From Eublepharis macularius (taxonomy: Eukaryota > Chordata > Lepidosauria > Squamata > Eublepharidae), in contig NC_072795.1 of the NCBI RefSeq assembly GCF_028583425.1, positions 6,285,001 to 6,349,000 of the forward strand: a DNA stretch of 64,000 nt. Reading direction: 5' to 3'. A program made the position numbers and the translations under genes. Positions within the stretch are counted from its first letter, which is position 1. Each line of letters begins with the position of its first letter. Under the pieces are notes generated by a model that ran no database searches, was not told the DNA's origin, and saw only the letters and a program-made list of their open reading frames with translations. Positions 41,791 to 53,178 of the stretch are shown here, piece after piece.

Positions 41791-43112
41791 GTGGTGCCAA
41801 TAGTATCTCTCTAGTCTGGGCATTCCAGGTTAAGAAGAAAGGCATAAAAGGGAAGAATTAAACTCCCCACCCACACATAAACCAAGGCTCAAGATTTTCC
41901 TACATCTGTCGATCCCTAGATTCTTTGCCCTGGCTAACAACCAAACCAGTGCTGCTGAGTCTCACTTAAAACTTATTTGAAACTGCTATTGTGTTTCAGT
42001 GAAATTATTATTGCCAGAAATTTCACCACGGAGACCGTTATTTCCAGAATAGCATCCGCCAACACTGTCATCTGCATTTAGGTATAGTCAAGTTTTATTT
42101 TTCGTATATTTAACTGCTGAATTTTAATTATATGACCCATTTTATCTATTTTATAAGATACCCTATTTATCATATATTTTTTATCCTATTGATCCTGCAC
42201 TTTAAAGCTATTGTTATTTAGTAGTTGCATATTTGTACTTGATTTTAACTGTATTAAATTACGCTTAAGGCCTATGGCCATATAAGCAGAATATATGATG
42301 ATGTACCTAACCGCATGTCCAGTGGAAGTTCTGTGTCCAGAACTCCCCACAATTTTTCAAACTCCATTCTCAGGTGCACATCTAAGAACTGGGTTTTTAA
42401 AATCTCAGAGAGCTCTGGCAGTTAATTCCCGGTGCATGTCAAGTTTGGCCTTTAGAAGGTACATTGATAGGGTAGGAAGCTGAAAGGACAGGACAGCTGT
42501 CTGATCAGTGAGTGGGACAGGAGAGATGATGGCTACGTGGCCTCTCCGTTTGGGATATTATTATTTTGGTGCTATTGCAGGCCTTCGCTTCCATTTCAGT
42601 GCACACTTTGCTCTCTCTGAGCTGAACATACACAATGTATTCATGAGGAAATCATTTTGTGAAATGTCACATAGCTTCGTCTGTCTAAATCCTGGTGGGA
42701 GGAAGCTGTCAGAACAGACCGGAACGGAGGCCGGATGTCCCAAAGCCTTTCTCTGCACTTGCTCAGCAACTCTGCCTGAGCCACGTTCCACCCAGCAGGC
42801 AGGGCAGAAAATACAACTAGGATCTGCCCTCTGCCCGCTGAGCTGATGATAGGCAAGAGGTTTCAGGCAGTTTTCTGGATTGCCGACTTGAGGCAAGGGC
42901 AAGCCGTTCTTATTTCTCACTCTTTCAAATAAGCTCATTATTTTGAGCATTTCAAAAGCAAGAAAGGAACGAACTCCTGCCCCGGAGCCTAAAAAATGGT
43001 ATGAGGATATAGACGTGGCTCAAACCCTAGAAATGATACATAGGATTGCCAGCTCCGTGTTGTAAATATAACGAGATTTGGGGGTAGATTCATTTATTCA
43101 GTCATTCAATTT
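41791..43112. other. No gene seen; AT-rich then unique sequence
   Basis: 42060-42300 is AT-rich. 42480-42960 is unique with frames of 112 and 129 codons on opposite strands but no domain or splice pattern that I trust. 43040-43075 may be the eroded left end of a TAGGGTTGCCA element. Confidence 0.4.
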
Positions 43113-43755
43113 TAGGGACCCCCGACCCCCGGTGGGGGCGGGGAATCCCCCGCCTCTGCTCCCCCCACCCGCCCCCACTTACCTAACTGGCAGGGGGGCC
43201 ACACCTTCGCTGCAGGCTCCCCCGCACGGCTCGCTCCCGTGCACAGCAGCCACCAGGATCAGGCCCGTTTTGGCCCAAACCGGGGCCACTGCGGAGCACG
43301 GGAGTGCTCCTGCACTCCGCAGACCTGAAAATGGGCCCGATCCGCAGCAAAACAGGCTCGTTTTCGGGCACTGTGGTGCACAGGAGAGCTTCTGCACTCC
43401 ACAGAGCCCCAAAACGGGCCCGTTTCAGCGCGAATCGGGCCAGTTTTCAGGCGCTGCGGAGCACAGGAGCGCTCCTGTGCTCTGCAGCCCGAAAACGGGC
43501 CCATTCTGCCACAGATCGGGCCCATTTTCAGGCGCTGCAGAGTGCAGGAGTGCTCCTGTGCTCCTCAAAAACAGGCCCGATCCACATTGAAACTGGCCCA
43601 TTTCCAGGCGCTGCGGAGCCTGGACGTGCGCCAGCGGATTGGGCCCGTTTTGAGCCCCTGCGGAGCCTGGACGTGCTCCCAGGGGCTGTGCGGTGACGTC
43701 ACCTCTGAAGTGACGTCATCCCCCGCCCGGAGGTTGAGGGTCCCTGGCAACCCTA
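43113..43755. mobile_element. hAT-like element with roughly 60-bp internal repeats
   Basis: Starts TAGGGACCCCCGACC and ends GGTCCCTGGCAACCCTA. The TSD TTCAATTT is exact (43105-43112, 43756-43763). The interior repeats CGCTGCGGAGCACAGGAG/CGGGCCC units, and TGACGTCA sites occur at 43693 and 43711. Frames of 130-170 codons are composition shadows. Confidence 0.65.
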
Positions 43756-44465
43756 TTCAATTTGTAGTCTGCTCTGTTATGTATTGCTTGAGTTGAACAA
43801 AGGCTCCTGAGGCCTACAAAGCTATTGGTGTTTGGTGCCGCCACAGCCAATCAGAATTGTTGCCTTATAGTCCAATCACTGTGCTGCAAAATAGATACTT
43901 GTATATGGTTTATGCAAACGAAGGGTTCCAGCTGCTTACATTGTATTGGTTGTTGTTAAAAGTGGGTGTGGTTTCTACAAGTATAAATTGTAGACTGAGA
44001 GCAGAACCACAAGTGACAAAAGGCACAGATTGGACACTTGTCTGCTTCCCTCAAGTTTTGATGGGAAAAAATATGGGACTATTATATACAAGATAAAATA
44101 TATGCTAGAATATATCAAGCAGAACGCTACCTGAAAGAAACTGATTTTACAGCCAAATGGTTAACATTTCTTCACTATATGACCAAAAAAAATAGGCAAC
44201 CGCCTAAAATCTTATTTTTTATCAGTTTAGATCAATGAAATAAAATCAATTTGGTAACAAGAGATAGAGTTAATTACGTCAGTTTATATGACTATTGTAT
44301 AGTTATATAGAAAATATGTACAGAATTTATAAGCATTTACAAGCATTTATATATGGTTAATGTATACTTATTGTTATGTACAATGATTTTGCATTAATAA
44401 AAACTTTTCACAAAAAAAAGAACCTATGTGTATAGTCTATTCTCCATGGGTGTGGGTAAACAAAG
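43756..44465. other. No gene seen; partial MITE end and AT-rich tail
   Basis: 43995-44075 shares ACAAGTGAC, CACTTGTC and CCCTCAAGTTTTGATGGGAA with the MITE at 44471. 44200-44420 is AT-rich and ends TTAATAAAAACTTTTCAC. Confidence 0.45.
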
Positions 44466-44470
44466 TAACA

Positions 44471-44706
44471 TAGGGCCAAACTACAAGTGACGGCTGACAC
44501 AGGTTGGACCCTTGTCAGCTTCCCTCAAGTTTTGATGGGAAATGTAGGCAGCTTGGCGGAATGTTGGACAAGTGACAGTTGAAAAGTCCATGGGACAGCA
44601 GTCGGAGAGCCAAGCTGCAAGACCAGGACACCTACATTTCCCATCAAAACTTGAGGGAAGCTGACAAGTGTCCAACCTGTGTCATTCGTCACATGAAGCT
44701 TGGCCC
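44471..44706. mobile_element. Palindromic MITE, TIR GGGCCAAACTACAAGTGACG
   Basis: The ends GGGCCAAACTACAAGTGACG and CGTCACATGAAGCTTGGCCC, plus CTTCCCTCAAGTTTTGATGG and its complement, give long arms. No clear TSD. Confidence 0.65.
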
Positions 44707-45480
44707 ACAGTTGTATGGGGGGGGGGCGTGAATAATCACGCCTCAGTTTATTGGTGTGCTGACTTCTGTTAGCACAAAGTAGATAAATGTGTTGGTTTAG
44801 AGTGACGTTGCTTTTTTCTGTTTTTAAGTACAGGGTTCAGGTGCAATGGTGTGTACTGAGAATAAAGAGAGAGGGGCAAGGTGGTTTTCAAAAGAGGAAC
44901 TGACACTTGGACGTTGAATCTTAACAAACCTTACAAGGAGAAACATGTTTCCAAACAGCATCTAGCAAAGTTGTCCGCAAAATGTTGCCCTTGGAGGAAA
45001 CCTAGCAGCATTGTGCACACCGGGATGTCCTCCAGATTATAGACGACGCACGTTATACAGGCGGACTATTTCTTTCCAGGTTGGTACAATTTGTCTGAAT
45101 GACTTAATGCCGGCATAACAGCAGGCACCATACACTGTCGTTACACACACTGAATGCAACAAACAAAATAATGTCTGGAAAAGAGCGAAGGGTCACCAAA
45201 ACATAGCGGATATGGAACTGCGACATGCAATTCTCTGCATCATCGGGAAAAAGAAGGGGGCAATGAGAAAAGTCAGCCATTTGTTCTGTAGGTGATCTGA
45301 GCAAGAATAGGTTAAATTACCAAAGGCGTCCAGGGAGGGGAAGAGGTGTTGATGCAATCTTGGCCCGCGATTCCTTTGCCCCTTTCTGGCCTTTCAGAAA
45401 TCAGCTGAGAGAGAAGAATCCGGGTGACATTCTGAAGGGCTAACAAGCAGCAGGCTGGAAGAGGCATCCTGAGAATGTCT
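44707..45480. other. No gene seen; unique sequence
   Basis: A G-run is at 44718-44725. No repeat ends or domains. Confidence 0.45.
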
Positions 45481-45492
45481 GACCCAGTTTCA

Positions 45493-45707
45493 AAATAGTA
45501 AAGAGTCCAGTAGCACCTTTAAGACTAACCAACTTGATTGTAGCATAAGCTTTCAAGAGCCACAGCTCTCTTTGGCTCTCTCTGACGAAGAGAGCTGTGG
45601 GTCTCAAAAGCTTATGCTACAATAAAGTTGGTTAGTCTTAAAGGTGCTACTGGACTCTTTACTATTTTGCTACTACAGACTAACACGGCTAACTCCTCTG
45701 GATCTAT
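45493..45707. mobile_element. Hammerhead-core inverted-repeat element (type a), complete copy
   Basis: Flanked by exact 12-bp repeats GACCCAGTTTCA (45481-45492, 45708-45719). The left arm is the inverse of the right (AGTCCAGTAGCACCTTTAAG against CTTAAAGGTGCTACTGGACT). The right arm has CTGACGA, GAGAGCTGTGGGTCTC and AAAAGCTTATGCTA (hammerhead order, GAAA mutated). Ends CAGACTAACACGGCTAACTC. Confidence 0.75.
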
Positions 45708-45890
45708 GACCCAGTTTCAGAGCCAGATGATGGGGAGGTGAGTGGTGTGTCTCGGAACCTCCACCAATGATAAGGTTCAGATAGACAGATATACCCTCTC
45801 AGATCATCCATCTGAATCAGAACCTTCTGTGGACCCATGGATCACATTCCCTGCTGGAACCGTCTATGCCCTGCAACAGCAGTGGTGACA

Positions 45891-46135
45891 TTCAGTTTGG
45901 TGTCATGGTTAAAAGCGGCAGGACTCTAGTCTGGAGAGCCAGGTTGGATTCCCCGCTGCTCCACTTGAAGCCAGCTGGGTGACCTTGGGGCAGTCGCAGC
46001 TCTCTCGGAGCTCTCTCAGCCCCACCCACCTCACAAGGTGATTGTCGTGAGGATAATAACAACACACTTTGTAAACTGCTCTGAGTGGGCATTAAGTTGT
46101 CCTGAAGGACGGAATATCAATCGAATGTTATTATT
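45891..46135 (+). mobile_element. tRNA-derived SINE
   Basis: TTCAGTTTGGTGTCATGGTT, B-box-like GGTTGGATTCC, then CTCTCTCGGAG, ending ATCGAATGTTATTATT. Confidence 0.85.
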
Positions 46136-46424
46136 CAGCCTCTTGGCCATCTTGCCACAACAGTCATCTGCCTGCCTCTGGGTCATGACCTTCTGTGACT
46201 TTCTTACTGACCTCATTCAACAGGGAAAAGATTGGGACGGCAGCCCACAGCTGGCCAACGGCTCCACTTCTCCATAAGCTGCTGCAGGAAAACCAATCCT
46301 TGACTCAGAATGGTCTGTTGCATTTCAGCGCCTGCTTCTGGTTTCCTTCTTGTGGTGGATGCCCGGCTGACTTGGTCACAGATATTAGGGACAAGACAGA
46401 AAGTAAAACGGCCTGTGTCATAAT
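46136..46424. other. No gene seen
   Basis: Unique sequence between a SINE and a hAT element. Confidence 0.4.
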
Positions 46425-46736
46425 CAGGGCTTTTTTTCTGGGAAAAGAGGTGGTGGAACTCAGGAGCACACAATGACGTCACTTTGGGTCAGCTGGAACA
46501 AGGGGGGAGTTTTTAAAAGTTTAAATCGCCCTCAGCAAAAATGTTGGTCACATGGCCAGTGGCCCCCCCCCCGATCTCCAGACAGAGGGGAGTTTAGATT
46601 GCCCTCCGCGCCGCACAGAGGGCAGTCTAAACTCCCCTCTGTCTGGAGATCAAGGGGCGGGGCTACCGACCATGTGACCATTTTGAAGAGGTGCCGGAAC
46701 TCCGTTCCACCATGTTCCAGCTGAAAAAAAGCCCTG
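46425..46736. mobile_element. hAT-type MITE, TIR CAGGGCTTTTTTTC
   Basis: The TSD GTCATAAT is exact (46417-46424, 46737-46744). Inner hairpin CTCCAGACAGAGGGGAG...CTCCCCTCTGTCTGGAG. Confidence 0.88.
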
Positions 46737-46744
46737 GTCATAAT

Positions 46745-47117
46745 ACCTTTGTACAAGTGCAGATCCTGCAAAGAAACATAAGGGAGGAGAAATCCTATTT
46801 CTCTCTCTCCCTTCTCCGCCAACTCTGGGTTCCCCCGCCCGTCTCAGCAGCAGCAGCACTGCCACCTTTCCACAGTTTTCATGCACCATTTTGGGTACGA
46901 CAAATCAAAACAGTACTTGGATACTGGCTGGGATTTGGGGGAGGGGGTATACACATATGCACAGACAACACTATTACTGGGGTGTGTGTGATTGTTTAAA
47001 AGTAAGGTTTGGGGCAAGTTTGTAGTTTCCCTGGCAGAACTCAGTGTGGTAGTTTTGGGTAGCCCCGTTGCACAGATTTGGCTACCAGTGTAGGAATCTG
47101 TTCTTTTTCATTAGATA
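46745..47117. other. No gene seen
   Basis: Unique sequence; nothing recognised. Confidence 0.4.
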
Positions 47118-47609
47118 CTAGTAACAAAGCCCATTGTGGGGAAAAATACAATGGGTTCTAGAAAGGGGAGGGTGGACATGCAGGCATTGCTGCCTGCTCT
47201 GTGCTTGATTCCGGCCGGGTGAAGGGGGGAAGGTATTGCAACCTTCTCCATTCCTGATCCCAGCTGGGTGAAGGCAGAGAGCGGGCATTGCCACCTGCTC
47301 CCCTCCTGATCCCAGCAGGGTGATGGTAGGGGCAGGCATTGCCACCTGCTCCCCTCCTGATCCCAGCAGGGTGATGGTAGGGGCAGGCATTGCCACCTGC
47401 TCCACTCCTGATCCCAGCTGGGTAAAGGCAGAGGGTGGGCATTGCCACCTGCTCCACGCCTGATCTTGGCCTGGGCTTCCCTCCACAGTGCGCTCTCTGG
47501 AAGGACGGTCTGCCTCATCTGGGCTTCCCTCCATGGTAGTGCCCTCTGGAGGTGCACCAGGTTAGGAAGTGTGTTTTCTGGAACATGGTTAGCCTCTTCT
47601 ATAGTAGGA
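47118..47609 (-). mobile_element. Helitron-like element, short copy with minisatellite
   Basis: On the minus strand: 5' TCCTACTATAGAAGAGGCTA preceded by A, five or so 52-60-bp minisatellite units (GGGATCAGGAGTGGAGCAGG type), then the hairpin CCATTGT/ACAATGG and TTTGTTACTAG followed by T. Same ends and repeat as 34861-37953. Confidence 0.75.
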
Positions 47610-47737
47610 TAGTGACGGAATAACCAGATATGTCCAGTTTGTATTGGTCCTTCTCAAACAGGATGTTGTACAGCCAGCAATTAGAAAAAAGAGCAACTGG
47701 GGGCTTGGAATGCTTTTCCTGTGAGGAAGGGCAAAGG

Positions 47738-48088
47738 CATGTTATGTGCCGTCAAGTCACTGCCGACCTATGGCGATCCTATGAATGAGAGACCTCCAAA
47801 ACATCCTATCATTAACAGACTTGCTCAGATCTTGCAATCTGGAGGACGTGGCTTCTTTTATTGAGTCAAGCCATCTTGCTTTAGGTCTTCCTCTTTTCCT
47901 ACTGCCTTCCACTTTTCCTAGCATTATTGCCATTTCCAGAGAATCTTGTCTTCTCATGATGTGACCAAAGTACGATAGCCTCAGTTTTGTCATTTTAGCC
48001 TCTAGGGAGAATTCAGGCTTGAGTTGATCTAGTACCCCCTTATTTGTCTTTTTGGCTGTCCATCGTATCTGCAAAATTCTCCTGGCCA
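47738..48088 (-). mobile_element. BovB (RTE) LINE 3' end
   Basis: A minus frame of 110 codons holds the BovB C-terminus: ARRILQIRWTAKKTNKGVLD, then LSYFGHIMRRQDSLE, then RKRGRPKARWLDSIKEA. Then the 3' end GCCGTCAAGTCACTGCC follows at its low-coordinate side. The best-preserved BovB piece here. Confidence 0.9.
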
Positions 48089-48699
48089 AGTGGTAATATT
48101 ATCAAAATTAACAAAAAAAACCCCAAGAGATGGAATTTTTTCTCATATAAATTACATAAAGAAGCAGTAGCAGTAGATTCAGGAGGGACAGGAGATGGTA
48201 CTTCTTCACCCAGTGCACAACCTACAGAATACACTGCCACAAGATATACTGATGGCCACTAAAGTAGGTCCACGTGATGTATTACGAGGAAACCCCCAGC
48301 CCTCATCTCCTCTCTTTTCTTACTGGTAAAGAAGATAAAATGACTTCATTGTGCTCAGCATTCCCCCACTCTTAACCCCCACCCCCACCACCCAAAAAAT
48401 CCTATTGAAGAGAATTGGGAAAATTCTGCGCATGATGAGGTCATATTGTATCTTCTTTAAAAAGATGTTACCATGGTGATGTGTGACAGCAGCAGCCACA
48501 AAATGACTGCAACACCATTTGGTCGAATCAGTCTAGATGGGACATTTTTTTATTCTGCCCTTCCTTAAAAGATCTCAGAGCAACAGCATACCTCCATTTT
48601 TTCCTTTTATTCGCACAACAACCCTGTTAGACATAGAGTGAATGCCTGGCCCGAGGTTGTTCAGTGAGCATTGTGGCAGAGTGGGGATTTTACACTACA
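48089..48699. other. No gene seen; SINE tail piece
   Basis: 48545-48680 resembles a SINE 3' part in reverse (TTTTATTCTGCCCTTCC, then ACAACCCTGTTAGACATAG). Confidence 0.4.
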
Positions 48700-50522
48700 C
48701 TGTGTGTGATTGACATGGAGAAGCACCTAGCTGCACTGGATGTGTGCAAATTCCCCGGGCCAGATGGCTGCACTTGAGAGTCCTTAGAGAACTTTTTAAA
48801 AAGGTTGCAGACCCTTTGTCTATTATCTTCCAGGTCTCTTGAAGGACAGGTGATGTGTCAGAAGACTGGAGGAGGGCAAATTCCATCCCAATTTTCAAGA
48901 AAAGGAAAAAGGACGATTCTAGGAGTTACAGGCCAGTCAGCCTGACCTCTGTTCCATGGAGATACTACAGCAGATACAACAGACGTCAATCTGCAAGTGG
49001 TGATATCAGGAAGCCAGAACAGATTTGTCCTGCCAGACCTAGCTCATCTCCTTCTACGATCAAGTGACAGGTTCATGAGAATGTTGTCGATGTAATTTAT
49101 CTGGATTTGGAGGGAGGTGTCCAGTGGGATGACGCAGGGCTCGGTTTTAGGCCCGGTACTTTCCAATATTTTTATCAATGATCTGGATGAAGAGGTGAAA
49201 GGGCTACTCATTAAATTTGCTGATGATACCAAATCGGGAGGAGTGGCAAACACCCAAGAAGATAGAGTTTAAATTCAACAAGACCTGAATACTCTGGACA
49301 AGTGGGCGGTTGTGAACAAGATGCAATTCAACATAGATAAGTGCACAGTATTACATCTGGGCCACAAAAATGTGAAGCACAAATACAGGATGGGGATACA
49401 CTTCTGGGCAGTAGTGTATGTGAAAGAGACCTTGGGGTAAGAGTGGACTGTAAACTAAATATGAGCAGTCAGTGTGATGCGGTGGCAAAAAAGGCAAGCT
49501 CAGGCTTGGGTTGTATCAAAAGGGCCATTCTGCGCCGGATCTAGGGTTGCCCACACCCGGGGGCAACCCTTGGCTGACTGCCTCGCGCGCGCGCACAGTG
49601 CGCATGCACTCCCCGCACTGTGTGATGACGTCACTTTGGTGACGTCATCACGCAGGGCGGACGGAAGCAGCGTGCAGGGCTGAGAAGCCACTCGCCCCAT
49701 TCGCCTTCCCGCAGGCAAATGGCGCAGGGGGCCTCGCAGCCCCCCGCGCTGCTTTCGCCTGCCCCGCAGGAGAGGACAGGGGGCGGCCGGCTTGCCGCGC
49801 ACCCCCTGCCCTGCAGGGCAGGCAAAAAGCAGCACGGGGGGCTGTGAGGCTGCCCACGCTGCCGCCTGCGCGCTCTGGCAGCTGGGAGCTGCTCCCAGCG
49901 CCCCCTCCCTGGCGGCACCGGGGGCAGACTACCCCCCTGCCCCCCCTAGATCCAGCCCTGGGGCCATTTCATTGAAATCGCAGGAGGTCATAGCCCCTCT
50001 CTATACTGCCTTGGTCAGGCCACACCTGGAGTGCTGTGTGCAGTTCTGGAGGCCTCAATACAAAAAGGATGTGAACAAAATCGAGAGGGTGCAGAGGAGA
50101 GCGACAAGAATGATCAGGGGTCTGGAGACTGAGCCCTATGAGGAAAGGCTGAGGGCCTTGGGAATGTTTAGTTTGGAGAAGAGGAGGTTGAGGGGGGACA
50201 TGATTGCTCTCTTCAAATATTTGAAAGGGTGTCATTTGGAGGAGGGCAAGGAGCTGTTCCAGTTGGCAGCAGAGGGTAGGACCCGAAGCAATGGGCTTAA
50301 ATTACATGCAGAAAGGTACCGGCTGGATATTAGGAAAAACTTTCAGAGTTGTTCCAAGGTGGAATCAGCTGCCTAGGGAGGTGGTGAGCTCCCCTTCACT
50401 GGTGGTTTTCTAGAAGAGGCTCGATGAATATTTGTCAGGGATGCTTTAGGCTCATCCTGCATTGGGCAAGGGGCTGGACTAGAAGGTCTATATGGCCCCT
50501 TGCAACTCTGCGATTCTGTGAT
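48700..50522 (+). mobile_element. CR1 LINE, RT region and 3' end, split by a hAT element
   Basis: Reading fragments in order: SRSYRPVSLTSVP; GSVLGPVLSNIFINDLDEEV; LIKFADDTKSGG (the catalytic FADD); DKWAVVNKMQFNIDKC; LGSSVCERDLGVRVDCKLNM; then after the insertion [19 protein letters not shown] and [16 protein letters not shown]. All typical of the CR1 RT C-terminal half. It ends with the GGACTAGAAGGTCTATATGG/ATTCTGTGATT 3' tip. Frameshifts and stops make it dead. Confidence 0.92.
49530..49960. mobile_element. hAT-type element nested in CR1, TIR CAGGGCTGGATCTAGGG
   Basis: The right end CCCTAGATCCAGCCCTG mirrors the left CTGCGCCGGATCTAGGG. The TSD GGGCCATT is exact (49522-49529, 49961-49968). 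CpG-rich; TGACGTCA palindromes at 49626 and 49639. Confidence 0.82.
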
Positions 50523-50525
50523 TTC

Positions 50526-50828
50526 AGTAAAGCTTTTGCAAGATTCCTCATGCTGTTCTGATGGGTAAACTTGAGGACTATAGACGGGGCTCTAAAAAGG
50601 TTAGATGAATAGGGAACTGGATGGATAACCTCAGCCAAAGAGAAGTTGTCAGTGGCATCATGTCTGACTGGAGGGAGGTGTCCAGTGGAGGGAGGTGTCC
50701 GGGGCTCAGTTCTGTGCACAGGGCTTTTTAATATTTTTATAAATGATCTGGATGAGGGTGTGAAAGGATTATTTATTAAATTTGCAGATGAGACCAAAAT
50801 GGGAGTAGCAAAAAACCCTTGAAGACAG
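50526..50828 (+). mobile_element. Second CR1 fragment, RT domain
   Basis: The translation resembles IFINDLDEGVKGLFIKFADE, a mutated catalytic block. Ends abruptly at 50828. Confidence 0.75.
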
Positions 50829-51080
50829 AGATAGGCCCACGCAGTATATAGTGGAACAACGACATCCTGTGATTTGGATGTAATGCCTTTGTTGAGACAC
50901 CCCAAGATGGCATTCACCTGCTCATATATAGCTTTCTATCCACCCATATCCCAAGATCATACACACTGCTGCCCAGGAGTATATCCCTCATCCAGGATGC
51001 ACGCTTTGCATTTTCGTTACCCAGGTGAAGAACCCGGCACTTATCCATGTTAAATTGCATCTTATTCAAATCTGGTGGAG
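50829..51080 (-). mobile_element. CR1 fragment in the opposite orientation
   Basis: A minus reading gives LNKMQFNMDKCRVLHLGNE, then RDILLGSSVYDLGIWVDRK, the CR1 block just downstream of the RT catalytic site. Joined head-to-head with the fragment at 50526-50828. Confidence 0.8.
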
Positions 51081-51231
51081 ATCTTAGGCCAACGCGAGCA
51101 AGAATTGTGTGGTGCATATGAGAAAAATACATAGTGCAGTGTTCCAGAACAGTATGTTGCCCACATTCCTCACTGAAGCCTATTTTCAGTGTGGTGCTTG
51201 TGAGAGAAAAGCACTCTCCCATGGGGTTTTG

Positions 51232-51440
51232 TACAGTTGCCAACTTCCAGGTGGGGGGAGCTGGAGTTCTCCAAGAATTCCAATTAGTCTCCAGACAACA
51301 GGGATTCGTTTCCAGGGAGAAAATGGGTGTGTGGGTGGACTTTCTGGCATCAAATCTATGCTGAACTTCCTCCCCTAATTGCTCTTCCAAGATTCTGCCC
51401 CAAATCTCCAGGAATTTCCCAACCTGGGGCTGGCAACCCA
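51232..51440 (+). mobile_element. TAGGGTTGCCA-family short element
   Basis: CAGTTGCCAACTTCCAGG to GGGGCTGGCAACCC. Confidence 0.75.
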
Positions 51441-51560
51441 CTGGCTGGCTGCAAGCCAGTTTCAGTGAGGCTCCTGATGCGTGCAAGCTGGGTGCATTGG
51501 TGCTTTGCAAGGGTGGAACAAGGCATCACTGCAAAGCAGCTCTGCCTCCCACGTTGCTGC

Positions 51561-51778
51561 TAGGTTGCCGACTCCAGGTTGGGAGATTCCTGGAGATTCG
51601 GGGGTGAAACCTGGAGAAGGTGGGGTTTGAGGAGGGGACGGACCTCACTAGGACAAAATCCCACAGAGTCCACCCTCCAAAGCATCCCTTTTCTCCCAGG
51701 GAACTGATCTCTGTGCTCTGGAGTTCAGTCGTAATTCAAGGGACTATCCAGCCACCACCCGGAGGTTGGCAACCCTAG
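51561..51778 (-). mobile_element. TAGGGTTGCCA-family short element
   Basis: TAGGTTGCCGACTCCAGG at the left and CGGAGGTTGGCAACCCTA at the right. Confidence 0.8.
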
Positions 51779-52229
51779 GCCCTGGAGGGGGAAGTCCTAG
51801 GCCAGGAGAAGCGCGTGCACACCAACTCTCACGGGAGCGCGCGCCCCGTTCCTGCCCCAGCTCCGATCCCCCAAGCCGCCCGCCAGTCGCGTTCCTTCCT
51901 CGCCCTGGTGCCTGCGGTTGCGGCTGCTGGCTGGCCCGGTTCCACGGGCACAGCTTGAGCGGCGCTCGCCCTGGCGCCAGCGCACGCCACGGCGGCCCCC
52001 TCGGCTTTGTTCAGGCAACAATGATGCCATCTGCGGGCACGCAGGAGGGGACAGCCCGACCAGCGCTGGGGAGGCTGGCACAGCCTGGCCAGGGAGCAAC
52101 AAAGGGGCTGCGGTTTGGGGCGGACTGGCATCTCCCCTTGCACCTGCCGGGCGCCCAGCAGGCTGGCTCAGCCACAAAAGCCATTCATAATTCTCCAAAG
52201 GAGCAGCAAGGATGCGACTCCGGTGCTAA
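51779..52229. other. No gene seen; CpG-rich segment
   Basis: Strongly GC- and CpG-rich. The 230-codon plus frame at 51766-52458 and minus frames of 104-133 codons have no domain and cross repeat borders, so I attribute them to composition. Could be another GC-rich transposon interior. Confidence 0.35.
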
Positions 52230-52422
52230 AGCTGCCAGCCTTCGGGCATGGCCTTGGAGATCTCCCAGAATTGCAGCGGATCTCCAGAGGACAGAGTTCT
52301 GTTCCCCTGGAGAAAATGCCTGCTTTGGAGGGTGGACTCCGTGGCGTTATGCCCTGCTGAGATCCCTCCCCTCCCACCCCCCAAATCTCCAGGTATTTCC
52401 CAACACAGAGCAGGCAACCTTA
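52230..52422 (+). mobile_element. TAGGGTTGCCA-family short element
   Basis: GGAGATCTCCCAGAATTGCA, then CTGGAGAAAATGCCTGC, ending CAGGCAACCTTA. Confidence 0.72.
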
Positions 52423-52728
52423 AGTGGCACCCTAGAGACCAACAGGACTTTCAGGTAGGTGGGTAGCTGTGTTGTTCTATAGGAACGAGATTCGGGGGCA
52501 GTCAGTGGCACCTTAGAGACCGACGAGATTTCCAGGGCGCCAGCCTTTGACAGTCAAAGCTTCCTTCTTTAGATGCAGCGAAATGTAAATGTATAGGCTA
52601 CATTGCTGCATCTAAAGAGAAGGGAGCTTTGACTCTCAAAAGCTCATACTTTGAAAATCTTGCCAGTGGACCCGAATCTTGCTCTTCTACTACAAACCAG
52701 CTCCTCTACCCACCTGAATCTAACTTTC
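52423..52728. mobile_element. Hammerhead-type inverted-repeat element (type c)
   Basis: Inverted arms share GGCACCTTAGAGACC/GATTTCCAGGG and GAGCTTTGACTCTCAAAAGC. The right arm reads ATCTAAAGAGAAGGGAGC, TTTGACTCTCAAAAGCTCAT: the stem II region of the hammerhead core with both boxes mutated. Ends CTTGCTCTTCTACTACAAAC. Confidence 0.6.
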
Positions 52729-52964
52729 CAAAGGAGTCCTCTAGAATATAAGGGGTTAAAGTGGCACAAGGCGGATTTTGCTGCTGTTGCTAGGTTAAGT
52801 ATCTTGACCTCACCCTATGAGAGCCTGCCGTAGTGACATAATACCCACGTAACCAGGCCTCTCATTGGCGGAGCAAACTGTCCTTCCAAATGCTTCTGCA
52901 ATGGGAGGGGGAAGAGAGCTGAGAGCAAGCTCCACCTCTCTGGCTCTTTCCTTGCATTTAGTAA
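52729..52964. other. No gene seen
   Basis: Unique sequence; nothing recognised. Confidence 0.4.
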
Positions 52965-53178
52965 CGAACGATTTGCTGTAGCACAGTGGTTAAGTGGTTT
53001 GGCTGTGAATCAGCACTCTACTGGTTTGACTCCCACTACTGCTGTGACCTTAGTAGGTGGCCTTGAGTAGCTCCCTGCGGTATTGTGGGGATAAAAATAA
53101 CACTGACTTTTTCTCCGCTCTGGATGGGGCACTAATCTGTCTAGAAGAGTGGTATGTAAGTGCATTTATTATTATTAT
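52965..53178 (+). mobile_element. tRNA-derived SINE (third head type)
   Basis: GTAGCACAGTGGTTAAGTGG (A-box region), CTGGTTTGACTCC (B-box region), GGTATGTAAGTGCATTTATT and an ATT tail. Confidence 0.75.

Noticed and set aside
43078..43696. Frames of 130-170 codons on both strands
   Set aside because: They lie inside a repetitive GC-rich hAT-like element and repeat the same short units.
51766..52458. A 230-codon plus frame in CpG-rich DNA
   Set aside because: It crosses the borders of two TAGGGTTGCCA elements and overlaps equally long minus frames; a composition effect.
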